A DNA stretch of 13,841 nt, taken from Blastococcus sp. (GTDB lineage: Bacteria; Actinomycetota; Actinomycetes; Mycobacteriales; Geodermatophilaceae). The notes beneath the pieces were generated by a model that saw only the letters and a list, made by a program, of their open reading frames with translations, did not search any database and was not told the origin of the DNA. The stretch covers positions 1 through 13,841 of the forward strand of contig JAOPUS010000191.1 of NCBI GenBank assembly GCA_025963345.1, given 5' to 3'. The translations under genes were made by a program, and so were the position numbers. Of the stretch, positions 1 to 6,046 are shown piece by piece (position 1 is the first letter of the stretch; each line of letters starts with the position of its first letter).

Positions 1-102
1 GACACCGATCAGGGCGGCGAGGGTGGCGCTCATGATGCCGCCGCCTACGAGAACTACATCGGGGTTCGCGCTGTCAGGAACCGCGCTGGGATGGGAACGC
101 AC
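1..102 (-). CDS. mqo: Malate:quinone oxidoreductase, N-terminal fragment (cut by window edge)
   Basis: Only the first 34 codons are present. The minus strand reads from a GTG start at 102 into NPDVVLVGGGIMSATLAALI, the FAD-binding beta-alpha-beta segment of membrane-associated malate:quinone oxidoreductase. The GGGIMSATL form is characteristic of Mqo rather than of other FAD enzymes. By family knowledge, Mqo oxidises malate to oxaloacetate and passes electrons to the quinone pool. The GTG start is chosen because an AGAGAGG ribosome-binding sequence lies about 5 nt upstream and the FAD motif follows after about 14 residues, as in relatives. A LysR gene lies upstream on the same strand, 183 bp away, and could control it, but nothing in the sequence proves that. 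The family call rests on a short stretch. Confidence 0.78.
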   Translation of the reverse strand, partial: MRSHPSAVPDSANPDVVLVGGGIMSATLAALIGV

Positions 103-285
103 GTCTGCCTCTCTGGCTGTCCACGAATGCGCCGGAGGCGCCGCTCCCTTGATCGTCGGCCGAAGTGGGCCCTGACCTGTACTCCGGCGGGTGTGAGGTA
201 TCTCGAACCCGTGATCTCCGCCATGAAATCGGACCCGGATCGGCCGTTCCGGCTGGGTGGAAACCCGTCGCCGGGGATCCCGGGC

Positions 286-1287
286 TCACTCCTCAGGAGG
301 CCCGCTGCGCCGGTGACGAGACTTCCGAGGTTCAGCCTCGGACGGGGTCGGGACGCTCTGGGGGCGGGAGACGGGTGCGTGGATCAGCGCGTCCGGGTCC
401 GTTGCCGTCTGCAGCAGGAAGCTGACGAGCCGGCGGACGGCGGGGCGGGCCGGGGCGCGCCAGACCACTTCCAGCTGCAGCCACAGGCCGGGATCGAGAG
501 GGCGCACCTCGATCCCGGGGACGCCGACGTGCTCGGCGACCCCGAAGACGGCCGGCGCGATCCCCGCGCCCCCGGCAACCGCCCGCAGCATCGCCTCGGG
601 GGCGTTCACCAGATCGGGCTCCACCACGACCTGGCCCGGCTTCGAGCCCCCCGGAAGCAGGTGGTCGAGCGTGCGGTCCCAGACACCCGCGAAGGGCTGC
701 CGCGGGAACATGACCACGGTCTCGTCACTCAGCCGGCTCACCCTCACCTGGTGCTCGACCGCCAGGGGATGCCCGTGGGGCAGGACGACACCGAAGGGGA
801 CCGCGCCCAGGACCGCACCCTCCAGATCGCGCTGGCCGGGGGCGCGGGACCAGACGACGGCCGCGTCGGCCCGGGCCTGCCGGACCGCCTCGATGCCGTC
901 GTCCCCCGGGCTCAGGGCGACCGTGACCGCGAGGCCCGGGATTCCGAGGGCCACCGCGCGCAGCCTGCCGCCGAGGACGCCGTCGGCCATGGTGCCGACC
1001 CGCAGGCCCAACTGTTCCGGCTGCGCGTCCCCGGCGGTCCGGACGTCCTGTCGTGCCCGGTCTGCTTCCGACAGGATGATTCTGGCCCGGACGAGGAGCA
1101 CGCCGCCGGCGGGGGTGAGGTCCACGCTCCGGGGGCCGCGCACGAACAGGGTGACGCGCAACTCCTTCTCCAGCGCCTGGATCTGCTGGGACAGCGACGG
1201 CGCCGCGACGTGCAGCCGTGCCGCGGCCCTCGCGAACTGCTGCTCCTCGGCGACGGCGAGGAAGTACCTCAGCTGCCGCAACTCCAC
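286..1287 (-). CDS. LysR-type transcriptional regulator
   Basis: This 333-residue protein opens with MELRQLRYFLAVAEEQQFARAA (residues 1-22 region), the standard winged-helix start of LysR regulators. The recognition helix APSLSQQIQALEKELRVTLF follows at about residues 29-48, and an effector-binding domain fills the rest (VGTMADGVLGG onward, with GVVLPHGHPLA in the middle). Length matches the family (about 300-330). The reading frame continues upstream to a TTG at 1323, but GTG at 1287 places the HTH at the usual distance from the N terminus, with a GGGG stretch about 11 nt before it; this start is inferred. It is transcribed away from a LuxR-like gene, and the shared 201-bp intergenic region carries inverted repeats that could be its operator. 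The effector is unknown. Its closest downstream gene is mqo. Confidence 0.9.
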   Translation of the reverse strand: MELRQLRYFLAVAEEQQFARAAARLHVAAPSLSQQIQALEKELRVTLFVRGPRSVDLTPAGGVLLVRARIILSEADRARQDVRTAGDAQPEQLGLRVGTMADGVLGGRLRAVALGIPGLAVTVALSPGDDGIEAVRQARADAAVVWSRAPGQRDLEGAVLGAVPFGVVLPHGHPLAVEHQVRVSRLSDETVVMFPRQPFAGVWDRTLDHLLPGGSKPGQVVVEPDLVNAPEAMLRAVAGGAGIAPAVFGVAEHVGVPGIEVRPLDPGLWLQLEVVWRAPARPAVRRLVSFLLQTATDPDALIHAPVSRPQSVPTPSEAEPRKSRHRRSGPPEE

Positions 1288-1325
1288 GACGTCCAGTACC
1301 CCATAGAAAGGTCCGGGCACCAAGA

Positions 1326-1345
1326 GCCAGGCGCCTTAGCCTGGC
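1326..1345. promoter_or_regulatory. Inverted repeat upstream of the LysR gene, candidate operator
   Basis: GCCAGGC and GCCTGGC form a perfect 7-bp inverted repeat around a 6-nt spacer (gcctta), 39 bp upstream of the LysR start codon. LysR proteins usually bind an interrupted dyad in such divergent regions and regulate both themselves and a neighbour. The assignment as an operator is an inference from position and symmetry; dyads also arise by chance in DNA this GC-rich. Confidence 0.4.
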
Positions 1346-1391
1346 GGTCATCCAGCTGAGTCTTTCCGTCCGGCGGACGGGGGATGACCGC
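1344..1391. promoter_or_regulatory. 10-bp inverted repeat enclosing an inner hairpin, divergent regulator region
   Basis: GCGGTCATCC at 1344-1353 and its exact reverse complement GGATGACCGC at 1382-1391 are separated by 28 nt. Between them, CCGTCC and GGACGG (1366-1380) form a second perfect dyad with a 3-nt loop. There is no T-run on the exit side of either strand, so it does not look like an intrinsic terminator. Its place between divergent LysR and LuxR-like genes suggests an operator or a structured leader of one of them. Function is inferred only. Confidence 0.45.
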
Positions 1392-1488
1392 TCATGATCA
1401 CGGGTATGTTCACCCACGCAAGCGGACGTGTCCGCGGCTCTTCGTCGGCTCGAACGAACCTCGCTGACGCGCGACGGTTGGAGCCGAC

Positions 1489-2550
1489 ATGAGGAACGAT
1501 CCATCGGCCGCCCTGGAGCTGGCCGAGATCGGGGCATCCTTCGAGCCGCTCGCCGATCGTGCCGACGCGCTCCTGGGCACGCTCCGGCGCGTCCTCCCCT
1601 TCGACGGTGCCTGGATCGCCTTCGCCGATCCGCCCCACAACCGCAGCTTCACGCCCCTGGCGACTACGGACCTCGACGCCGCGACCGTGGAGCACTTCCG
1701 CGGACCGGTGACGGCGCACGACATGGAGATGGTCGGTGCGAACCGGCACCGCCCGGCCATGAGCAATTCGGACCTGCCCTACCCGGCCGAGGAGCTCGCG
1801 ACCTGGGCCGACTGCCTATTGCCCGCCGGCTACAACGAGGGCCTCGGCGTCGCCTTGTACGCACCGGGGTACCGGCACGTCGGTCACCTCGGACTCCTCT
1901 TCGTCAGCAAGGAGCCGCCGTCGTCGTCGGCGCGACACCTGCTCGGGTGCCTCATGCCGACCCTCGCCCGTGCCATCGACCCCATGCGCTCGCTGCTGGC
2001 AGCAGCCCGCCTCGTCCACGGGGCGACCGCGGGCGTGGCCCTGCGCGAGGACGGCGTCACGGACGCGCTCCCCGGGCTGCAGTGCCACGCCCTCCTCGCC
2101 GAGGGCTCCACCGTGGTCCGCGAGGCACGCGCGGGGATCGGCAGGGGACACCTCCACACCGCTTTCCTGTGGCCGGTGGGTGGTTCCCATGCGCCGGGCG
2201 GGCACGTACGGATCACCGCACTCGCGGTGACCGAGGGCGTTCCGGCCGCCCTGAAGGGCGTGGTGCTCATGTCACCGGCCGGGGACCTTCGCGGGCTGAC
2301 CGCTCGCGAGCTGGAGATCCTCGGGTTCCTGATCGAGGGATGCTCCAACCGCGAGATCGCACGGAGCCTGATCATCGCGCAGCGGACCGTCGCGGCCCAC
2401 CTCGAGCACATCCTGGTCAAGCTGTCGGCGCCCACGCGGACGCTGGCTGCGGTGCGGGCCGAGCGCGAGGGCCTCTACGTCCCTCGGTCGCTCAGCACCC
2501 CGGCGTGCCCCCACGCCAGGGACGTGCCCCAGAGCGACGGCGGGACGTAG
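1489..2550 (+). CDS. LuxR-family regulator with GAF-like N-terminal half
   Basis: This 353-residue protein ends in a good LuxR/GerE helix-turn-helix at about residues 269-327: LTARELEILGFL, then GCSNREIARSL, then the recognition helix TVAAHLEHILVKL. The preceding ~260 residues hold a sensory half that looks GAF-like (LPFDGAWIAF near 36-45, LPAGYNEGLGVALY near 111-124); its ligand cannot be told. The ATG start has GGAG about 6 nt upstream. It is probably a one-component DNA-binding regulator. It is paralogous to the convergent gene at 2475-3524, sharing for example NRxRPxM, LLPAG and the final REGxYVPxSL. Its last 76 bases overlap that gene's 3' end on the other strand. It is transcribed away from the LysR gene, with 201 bp between their start codons. 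Confidence 0.85.
   Translation: MRNDPSAALELAEIGASFEPLADRADALLGTLRRVLPFDGAWIAFADPPHNRSFTPLATTDLDAATVEHFRGPVTAHDMEMVGANRHRPAMSNSDLPYPAEELATWADCLLPAGYNEGLGVALYAPGYRHVGHLGLLFVSKEPPSSSARHLLGCLMPTLARAIDPMRSLLAAARLVHGATAGVALREDGVTDALPGLQCHALLAEGSTVVREARAGIGRGHLHTAFLWPVGGSHAPGGHVRITALAVTEGVPAALKGVVLMSPAGDLRGLTARELEILGFLIEGCSNREIARSLIIAQRTVAAHLEHILVKLSAPTRTLAAVRAEREGLYVPRSLSTPACPHARDVPQSDGGT
2475..2550. repeat. 76-bp imperfect palindrome formed by the overlapping tails of two paralogous genes
   Basis: The outer arms, 2475-2493 and 2532-2550, are inverted repeats of 19 bp with 17 matches. Near the centre, GGCGTG-CCCC-CACGCC (2502-2517) forms a perfect 6-bp hairpin with a 4-nt loop. On each strand one arm encodes the conserved YVPxSL motif of one LuxR-like paralogue and the other arm encodes its last residues and TAG stop. 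Each TAG is the complement of CTA inside the partner's Leu-Tyr or Tyr-Tyr codon pair. The central hairpin could also act as a bidirectional terminator, but no U-tract follows it. Confidence 0.75.
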
Positions 2551-3524
2551 TAGCCCTCGCGGGCCACGTGCAGCAAGAGGTGGCGGGGCGATCGGAGCTG
2601 GAGCTCGGCCGCCAGCCTCGGCAGCCGTACGGCGGGGTGCGGTCCCGGAAGCCGCGCCGTGATCTGCTCCACGTGCCATCCCTGCAGGAGTGCACCGAAC
2701 ATCTGGAGGTCCGTCAGTCGCAGACCCTGCGGAACCGCGACGCGACGGACCAGGACGACGGCGGACAGGTGGTCCGGCGGCTGGTCCCCGCAGTCGAGGA
2801 CCGTGATCCGGACCAGTCCGCCGGGTGCCTCGGGGAACGGGCAGAGGAACGACGCGTGGATTCCGGGTGCGGTGAGGAGCTCACGCGCGACTGCGGTGAC
2901 GGTCGATCCCGATGCGAGCAGTGGGTGCTCCGGGAGGCCCGGAAGCGGCAGCGTGCGGCCGGCCCGGGTCAGCGCCCCGCCGCCCACGGCGTCGCGCGCC
3001 AGCCGGGCCACCGACGCCAGGGACGGCAGGCGGTCGACCGCTTGAGCGAGCAGCGGACGGAGTGCCTCGACGATGCCGCGGTAGGCAGTCGTGCGCTCGG
3101 CCGGATCGTCGGTGAGCAGGCTGATGAACCCCAGGTGGCGTCCGTCAGCGCTGAACAGGCCCATCGCGAAGCCGTCCTGGAACCCCGCGGGCAGCAGGTA
3201 CTCGCCCCACGCGCGGATGTCGGCCAGCGGCGCCGGCAGGTCGCGGGCACACATCGGCGGCCGCAGCCTGTTCAGCCCCAGCTGCTCGAGGTCGTCGTCG
3301 GCCTCGGGCAGCGCGAAGTACCTGGCCAACGGCTCGGTGTCGCCCTGTGTCGCGACCGGCCGATGCTGACGCGTCTCGGGGTCCCGCACCCCGATCCAGG
3401 CCGCGGCGTACGGGACGACGCCGCCCAGGGCCTCGAGCGAATCCTGCGCTCGCTCCCCGACGCTTCCCGGGGATGCGGCGATCTCCGACAACTCCGCGCG
3501 CAGGGACCACTCCGGCGCCCTCAT
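2475..3524 (-). CDS. LuxR-like paralogue with degenerate DNA-binding domain
   Basis: This 349-residue protein aligns along its length with the convergent LuxR-family regulator: VPYAAAWIGV matches LPFDGAWIAF, EYLLPAGFQDGFAMGLF matches the LLPAGYNEGLGVALY block, and both close with REGxYVPxSL. The C-terminal region (about 268-325) keeps the length and position of a LuxR HTH but has lost its signature: LRLTDLQMFGALLQGWHVEQI replaces the LTxRE...GxSNREIA pattern, and the recognition helix TVxxH is replaced by AVRLPRLA. It may therefore no longer bind DNA in the usual way, and could act as a partner or antagonist of its paralogue. The frame extends to 4034, but ATG at 3524 is chosen because it puts the N terminus level with the paralogue; the upstream extension reads as non-coding. 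The ribosome-binding site is weak. Confidence 0.75.
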   Translation of the reverse strand: MRAPEWSLRAELSEIAASPGSVGERAQDSLEALGGVVPYAAAWIGVRDPETRQHRPVATQGDTEPLARYFALPEADDDLEQLGLNRLRPPMCARDLPAPLADIRAWGEYLLPAGFQDGFAMGLFSADGRHLGFISLLTDDPAERTTAYRGIVEALRPLLAQAVDRLPSLASVARLARDAVGGGALTRAGRTLPLPGLPEHPLLASGSTVTAVARELLTAPGIHASFLCPFPEAPGGLVRITVLDCGDQPPDHLSAVVLVRRVAVPQGLRLTDLQMFGALLQGWHVEQITARLPGPHPAVRLPRLAAELQLRSPRHLLLHVAREGYYVPPSLWGTSLAWGHAGVLSDRGT

Positions 3525-3801
3525 CGCACGTCTGGCCCGACGTGCTGGGATCTCGGCGTCCTGCGCCTGCCGCCGCCGGCGCAGATTCTGCGGTCGGCCA
3601 TTGCACTCATCCTGATCCGGGGGAGTCTCTCGAGGAGCATGAAGAGCCGCTGCGGTCCTGGTGATGGGCGCAACCGCTCGGGCTCGGCGTCCATGGTGAT
3701 GCTTTCCGCCGGCGGTTCCGATCGGCAGAACAGCCGATTGTTCCTCGGCGCCGACGGCCCCCGGCCTGAACGATCGCACCGAGGAGCGAGGACGGTGAGG
3801 G
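3525..3801. other. Intergenic region between the LuxR-like paralogue and the debranching-enzyme remnant
   Basis: No gene was recognised on either strand. It is bounded by the divergent starts at 3524 (minus) and 3802 (plus), so promoters for both may lie here, but no convincing -10/-35 pair was identified. A perfect dyad ATCGGC-agaaca-GCCGAT occurs at 3721-3738. Readable ORFs crossing it have the arginine/proline/alanine-rich look of GC-rich shadow frames. Confidence 0.5.
3721..3738. repeat. 6-bp perfect inverted repeat, possible operator
   Basis: ATCGGC and GCCGAT flank a 6-nt spacer about 63 bp upstream of the start of the debranching-enzyme remnant. A similar core (ATCGGCA...TGCCGAT) occurs at 12688-12705 upstream of the FdhA-like gene. 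Role unknown; chance cannot be excluded. Confidence 0.25.
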
Positions 3802-4113
3802 ATGGGCCCCTGGACACCTGAGCGTGAGCCTGTGACCACCGCCGGGGGAGCGGTCACCCTGGTGGAGGGCTCGTCCTTCTGCATCAGCGCCCCGAGTGGG
3901 GATCTCGGCAGTCCCGGACCGCACGGTGTCTTCCTCCCCTGGCTGCCGGGCGGCAAGCTCTGGGTGGCGCCGGTCCTGCCGTCGTCCTTCACGCCGCTCC
4001 GTATCGAGGGGGTCTCCCTGGGCGCCGCACGCATCAGCCGCGAGGTGTCGGATCAGGACACGTCGCTGGAGGGTGTCCCCGGTGGGGTCGAGGTCCTGAC
4101 CGAGCCCTGCCTG
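3802..4113 (+). pseudogene. Glycogen debranching enzyme (amylo-alpha-1,6-glucosidase type) with a large internal deletion
   Basis: From ATG 3802, residues 13-44 (TAGGAVTLVEGSSFCIS, then GDLGSPGPHGVF) match the N-terminal domain of bacterial glycogen debranching enzymes, where a VTLVEGxxFxISxxxGD...GPHGLFFRDTR pattern is usual. Immediately after HGVF the sequence jumps to GGKLWVAPVLPSSFTPLRIEGVSLGAARI (residues 50-78), which looks like the extreme C-terminal all-beta segment of the same family (laPvLP...pLri.gv.lG.ar). The whole (alpha/alpha)6 catalytic barrel, several hundred residues, is missing, so no enzyme activity is expected. The junction lies near 3931-3951 and stays in frame. There is no clear stop at the end: the frame runs on into the next dead gene. 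The N-terminal match is the firmer one; the C-terminal match is from family pattern memory and weaker. The end coordinate is approximate. Confidence 0.62.
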
Positions 4114-4149
4114 CTGCACGACGAGCCCGGCCACCGGGTGACCACGGCC

Positions 4150-4923
4150 GTGCGGCTCTGCGTATTCGGTGAGGTCCGGGCGGTCATCGGGCACCGGGGA
4201 CTGGGGACTGGGGACCGGCATCGTGGCCGGCCAGCGTCAGAACACCCTCGGCTCGTTCTCCGCCGCCGTGCGGAGTGGTGCGAGGTGGGTCGAGGCCGAC
4301 GTGCGCCGTACCGGCGACGACACCCTGGTGGTCGCGCACGACCCGACCTATCCCGACGGCACCGCCCTGACGGACCTGTCCGGGACCCAGACAGACCAGC
4401 GCGGGACGCTGCGACTGCGGACCCTGCTCGACGAGCTGCCGCCCGTCGTGGGGTGAACATCGACCTCGAGTCCTCGATCGAGGACTGCCTGCGGATCCCC
4501 GCACGCACGACGGCCGGGCTCCCGGCGACGGTGGTGTCGGACGAGGTGGGGCGTCGCCCGCTGATGGTGTCCTCCTTCGACCCCGGAGCCCTGCGCCTTC
4601 TCCGCCGGGACGCTCCGTCGGTCTCCCTCGGGTTGCTGACCTGGTAGCGGTTCCCGCTGGAGATGGCGGTAGCGGCGTGCGCCCACCTCGACGTCGAGGT
4701 GCTGGCCCTGCAGGCCGGTTCCCTCGGTGCCGCCGCCCGGGGTCGAAGAGGCGACCTGCGAACCGTCGAGCGGGTGCTCTCACTGGTCCACGGTTGTGCG
4801 CGACAGCTGCCGATCTGGTGCCCGGGGACCGACCTTGCCCGGTTCCTCCTGGCGGCCGGCACGGACGCGGTCGTCGTGGACGACGTGCCAACCGTTCTGG
4901 GCGCTCTCGCCGGATCTGCGTAG
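4150..4923 (+). pseudogene. Glycerophosphodiester phosphodiesterase, broken by two frameshifts and a stop
   Basis: Read across frames, the product is a GDPD/UgpQ-type enzyme, which by family hydrolyses glycerophosphodiesters to glycerol-3-phosphate and an alcohol. VIGHRG (catalytic HRG) starts in frame 1. QNTLGSFSAAV, WVEADVRRT and the catalytic His-Asp in VVAHDP follow in frame 2. VNIDLESS and VSSFDPGALRLL return to frame 1, and the typical GDPD end QLPIWCPGTDLARFLLAAGTDAVVVDDVPTVL closes it. The first shift is explained by an extra 7-bp unit at 4196-4216, the second by a missing G in the run at 4450-4453. TAG at 4645-4647 interrupts LTW*RFPLEMAVAA and is one base from CAG. The usual PENT motif reads RQNT, so a metal-binding Glu is also lost. 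The start near 4150 is uncertain. The 3' end overlaps the convergent glycosyltransferase by 144 bp. Confidence 0.82.
4196..4216 (+). repeat. Three-unit 7-bp tandem repeat causing a frameshift
   Basis: The sequence is GGGGACT, GGGGACT, GGGGACC in tandem, just after the HRG codons of the GDPD pseudogene. Deleting one unit restores a continuous frame, HRGLGTGIVAGQRQNTL, which joins the two halves of the conserved N terminus without loss. Slipped-strand duplication is therefore the simplest origin. Confidence 0.85.
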
Positions 4924-5988
4924 CGGCGTTCTCCTCGGGCCGGCGGCCGCGGGCGCCACCCCACTCACCGAGCCCCCCAGAACATCCCGGTACAGCTGCA
5001 CGTGGGCGGCGACCATCCGGTCGGTGCTGAAACGTGCCAGCGCAGCCGCGCGGCAGGCCGACCGGTCCAGGTCGGCCGCGTCGAGCAGGCCCGCTGCCAG
5101 GTTCAGTTGGCCGTCCCGGAGGTAGCCGGTCACGCCGTCGGCAACGATCTCCGGGGCCGATCCCGCTGCCGTGGCGACAACCGGGGTGCCCACCGCGAGG
5201 GCCTCGATCATCACGAGGCCGAAAGGCTCGGCCCACTGCAGGGGGTTGAGCAGGGCGAAGGACCCGCCGATCAGCTCCATCTTGTCGTCGGGTCCCAGTT
5301 CACCGAGGTATTCGACGTCCGAGCCGAGCAAGGGCTTGATGGTGTTCTCGAAGTAGTCCCGCTCGTCGGGCTCGCGCATCTTCGCGGCCATCTTCAGGGG
5401 CACCCCGGCGGTTCGCGCGATCATCACCGCTTCCCGTGGGCCCTTGTCCGGGCACATGCGCCCGACGAAGCTGGCATAGCCACCGTCGCCCGGCCCCACG
5501 GGCAGGGCATCGACGTCGATGCCGTGATGGATGACGGCGGCGATCGGGACGCCGGTGGCGGTGGACGCCTGGTGGTGGGAGATCGCGATCACGGCCACCC
5601 CCCGCATGGCGCGGTAGATCGGCGTCACCAAGCCATCGAACGGTCCATGGTTGGTGGTCACGATCGGTGCTCCCTGATGCGCGTCGCGGTACATGGGGCC
5701 CACGAGCGTGTGGTCGTGGACGATGTCGACGACGCCCATCGCGGCGTAGCCGGTGATCACGTGGCTCAGCTCCGTGATGCTGTCGCCGCAGACCGGCGCC
5801 TGGTCGGCTGCCTCGGCGGTGCCGGCAACCCGTGGCACCGGGCAGGAGCTGTTGGCCGCAGCGGCCAGCAGGACGTCGTGCCCCGCGCGCACCAAGCCCC
5901 TGGCCAGGCGGTCGACGACCGACTCCGTGCCGCCGTAGGCCGGCGGCGGTACGGGCAGCCACGGGGGAGCGATGAGACCGATGCGCAT
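4780..5988 (-). CDS. Family 4 glycosyltransferase (GT-B fold)
   Basis: This 402-residue protein begins MRIGLIAPPWLPVPPPAYGG, the N-terminal motif of a large actinobacterial GT4 subgroup, followed by TESVVDRLARGLVRAGHDVL. The donor half shows FVGRMCPDKG (174-183) and the retaining-GT4 signature E254-x7-E262 in AEPFGLVMIE, then ALAVGTPVVATAAGSAPEIV. It should transfer a sugar from a nucleotide sugar with retention; donor and acceptor are unknown. ATG 5988 is chosen for the motif and a GAGG about 12 nt upstream. The conserved core ends near residue 338 (HVQLYRDVLG). The last 64 residues are low-complexity, rich in Arg/Gln/Gly, and the last 47 are antisense to the GDPD pseudogene, so the tail may be a read-through extension. 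The next gene upstream on its strand (stop at 6464) is separated by about 475 bp of decayed DNA. Confidence 0.87.
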   Translation of the reverse strand: MRIGLIAPPWLPVPPPAYGGTESVVDRLARGLVRAGHDVLLAAAANSSCPVPRVAGTAEAADQAPVCGDSITELSHVITGYAAMGVVDIVHDHTLVGPMYRDAHQGAPIVTTNHGPFDGLVTPIYRAMRGVAVIAISHHQASTATGVPIAAVIHHGIDVDALPVGPGDGGYASFVGRMCPDKGPREAVMIARTAGVPLKMAAKMREPDERDYFENTIKPLLGSDVEYLGELGPDDKMELIGGSFALLNPLQWAEPFGLVMIEALAVGTPVVATAAGSAPEIVADGVTGYLRDGQLNLAAGLLDAADLDRSACRAAALARFSTDRMVAAHVQLYRDVLGGSVSGVAPAAAGPRRTPLRRSGESAQNGWHVVHDDRVRAGRQEEPGKVGPRAPDRQLSRTTVDQ

Positions 5989-6046
5989 GGGTGGCGTCCT
6001 CGGGAAAGGGCGCTCGGGGCGCCGGCAGGGGAGCGGACTGGTTCCC

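Noticed and set aside
190..230. tRNA-like T-arm (GGGTTCGAGA) on the minus strand upstream of mqo
   Set aside because: The T-stem does not pair (the base opposite G53 is T), and no acceptor or anticodon arm could be found around it.
271..285. Near-palindrome just after the LysR stop as a terminator
   Set aside because: The self-complementary GGGATCCC core leaves no usable loop and no U-tract follows.
91..1359. 422-codon open frame on the plus strand
   Set aside because: It is antisense to the LysR gene, has a shuffled Arg/Gly/Pro/Asp composition and no recognisable motif; a GC-rich shadow frame.
2502..2517. Central hairpin of the overlap as a proven intrinsic terminator
   Set aside because: A 6-bp stem with CCCC loop is present but lacks a T-run on either strand, so it is kept only as part of the palindrome.
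1428..3821. 797-codon open frame on the plus strand
   Set aside because: It covers both LuxR-like genes in a wrong frame and is Arg/Pro-rich with no domain; the real genes at 1489-2550 and 2475-3524 explain the sequence.
3607..4221. 204-codon open frame on the minus strand
   Set aside because: It is antisense to the debranching-enzyme remnant and matches nothing recognisable.
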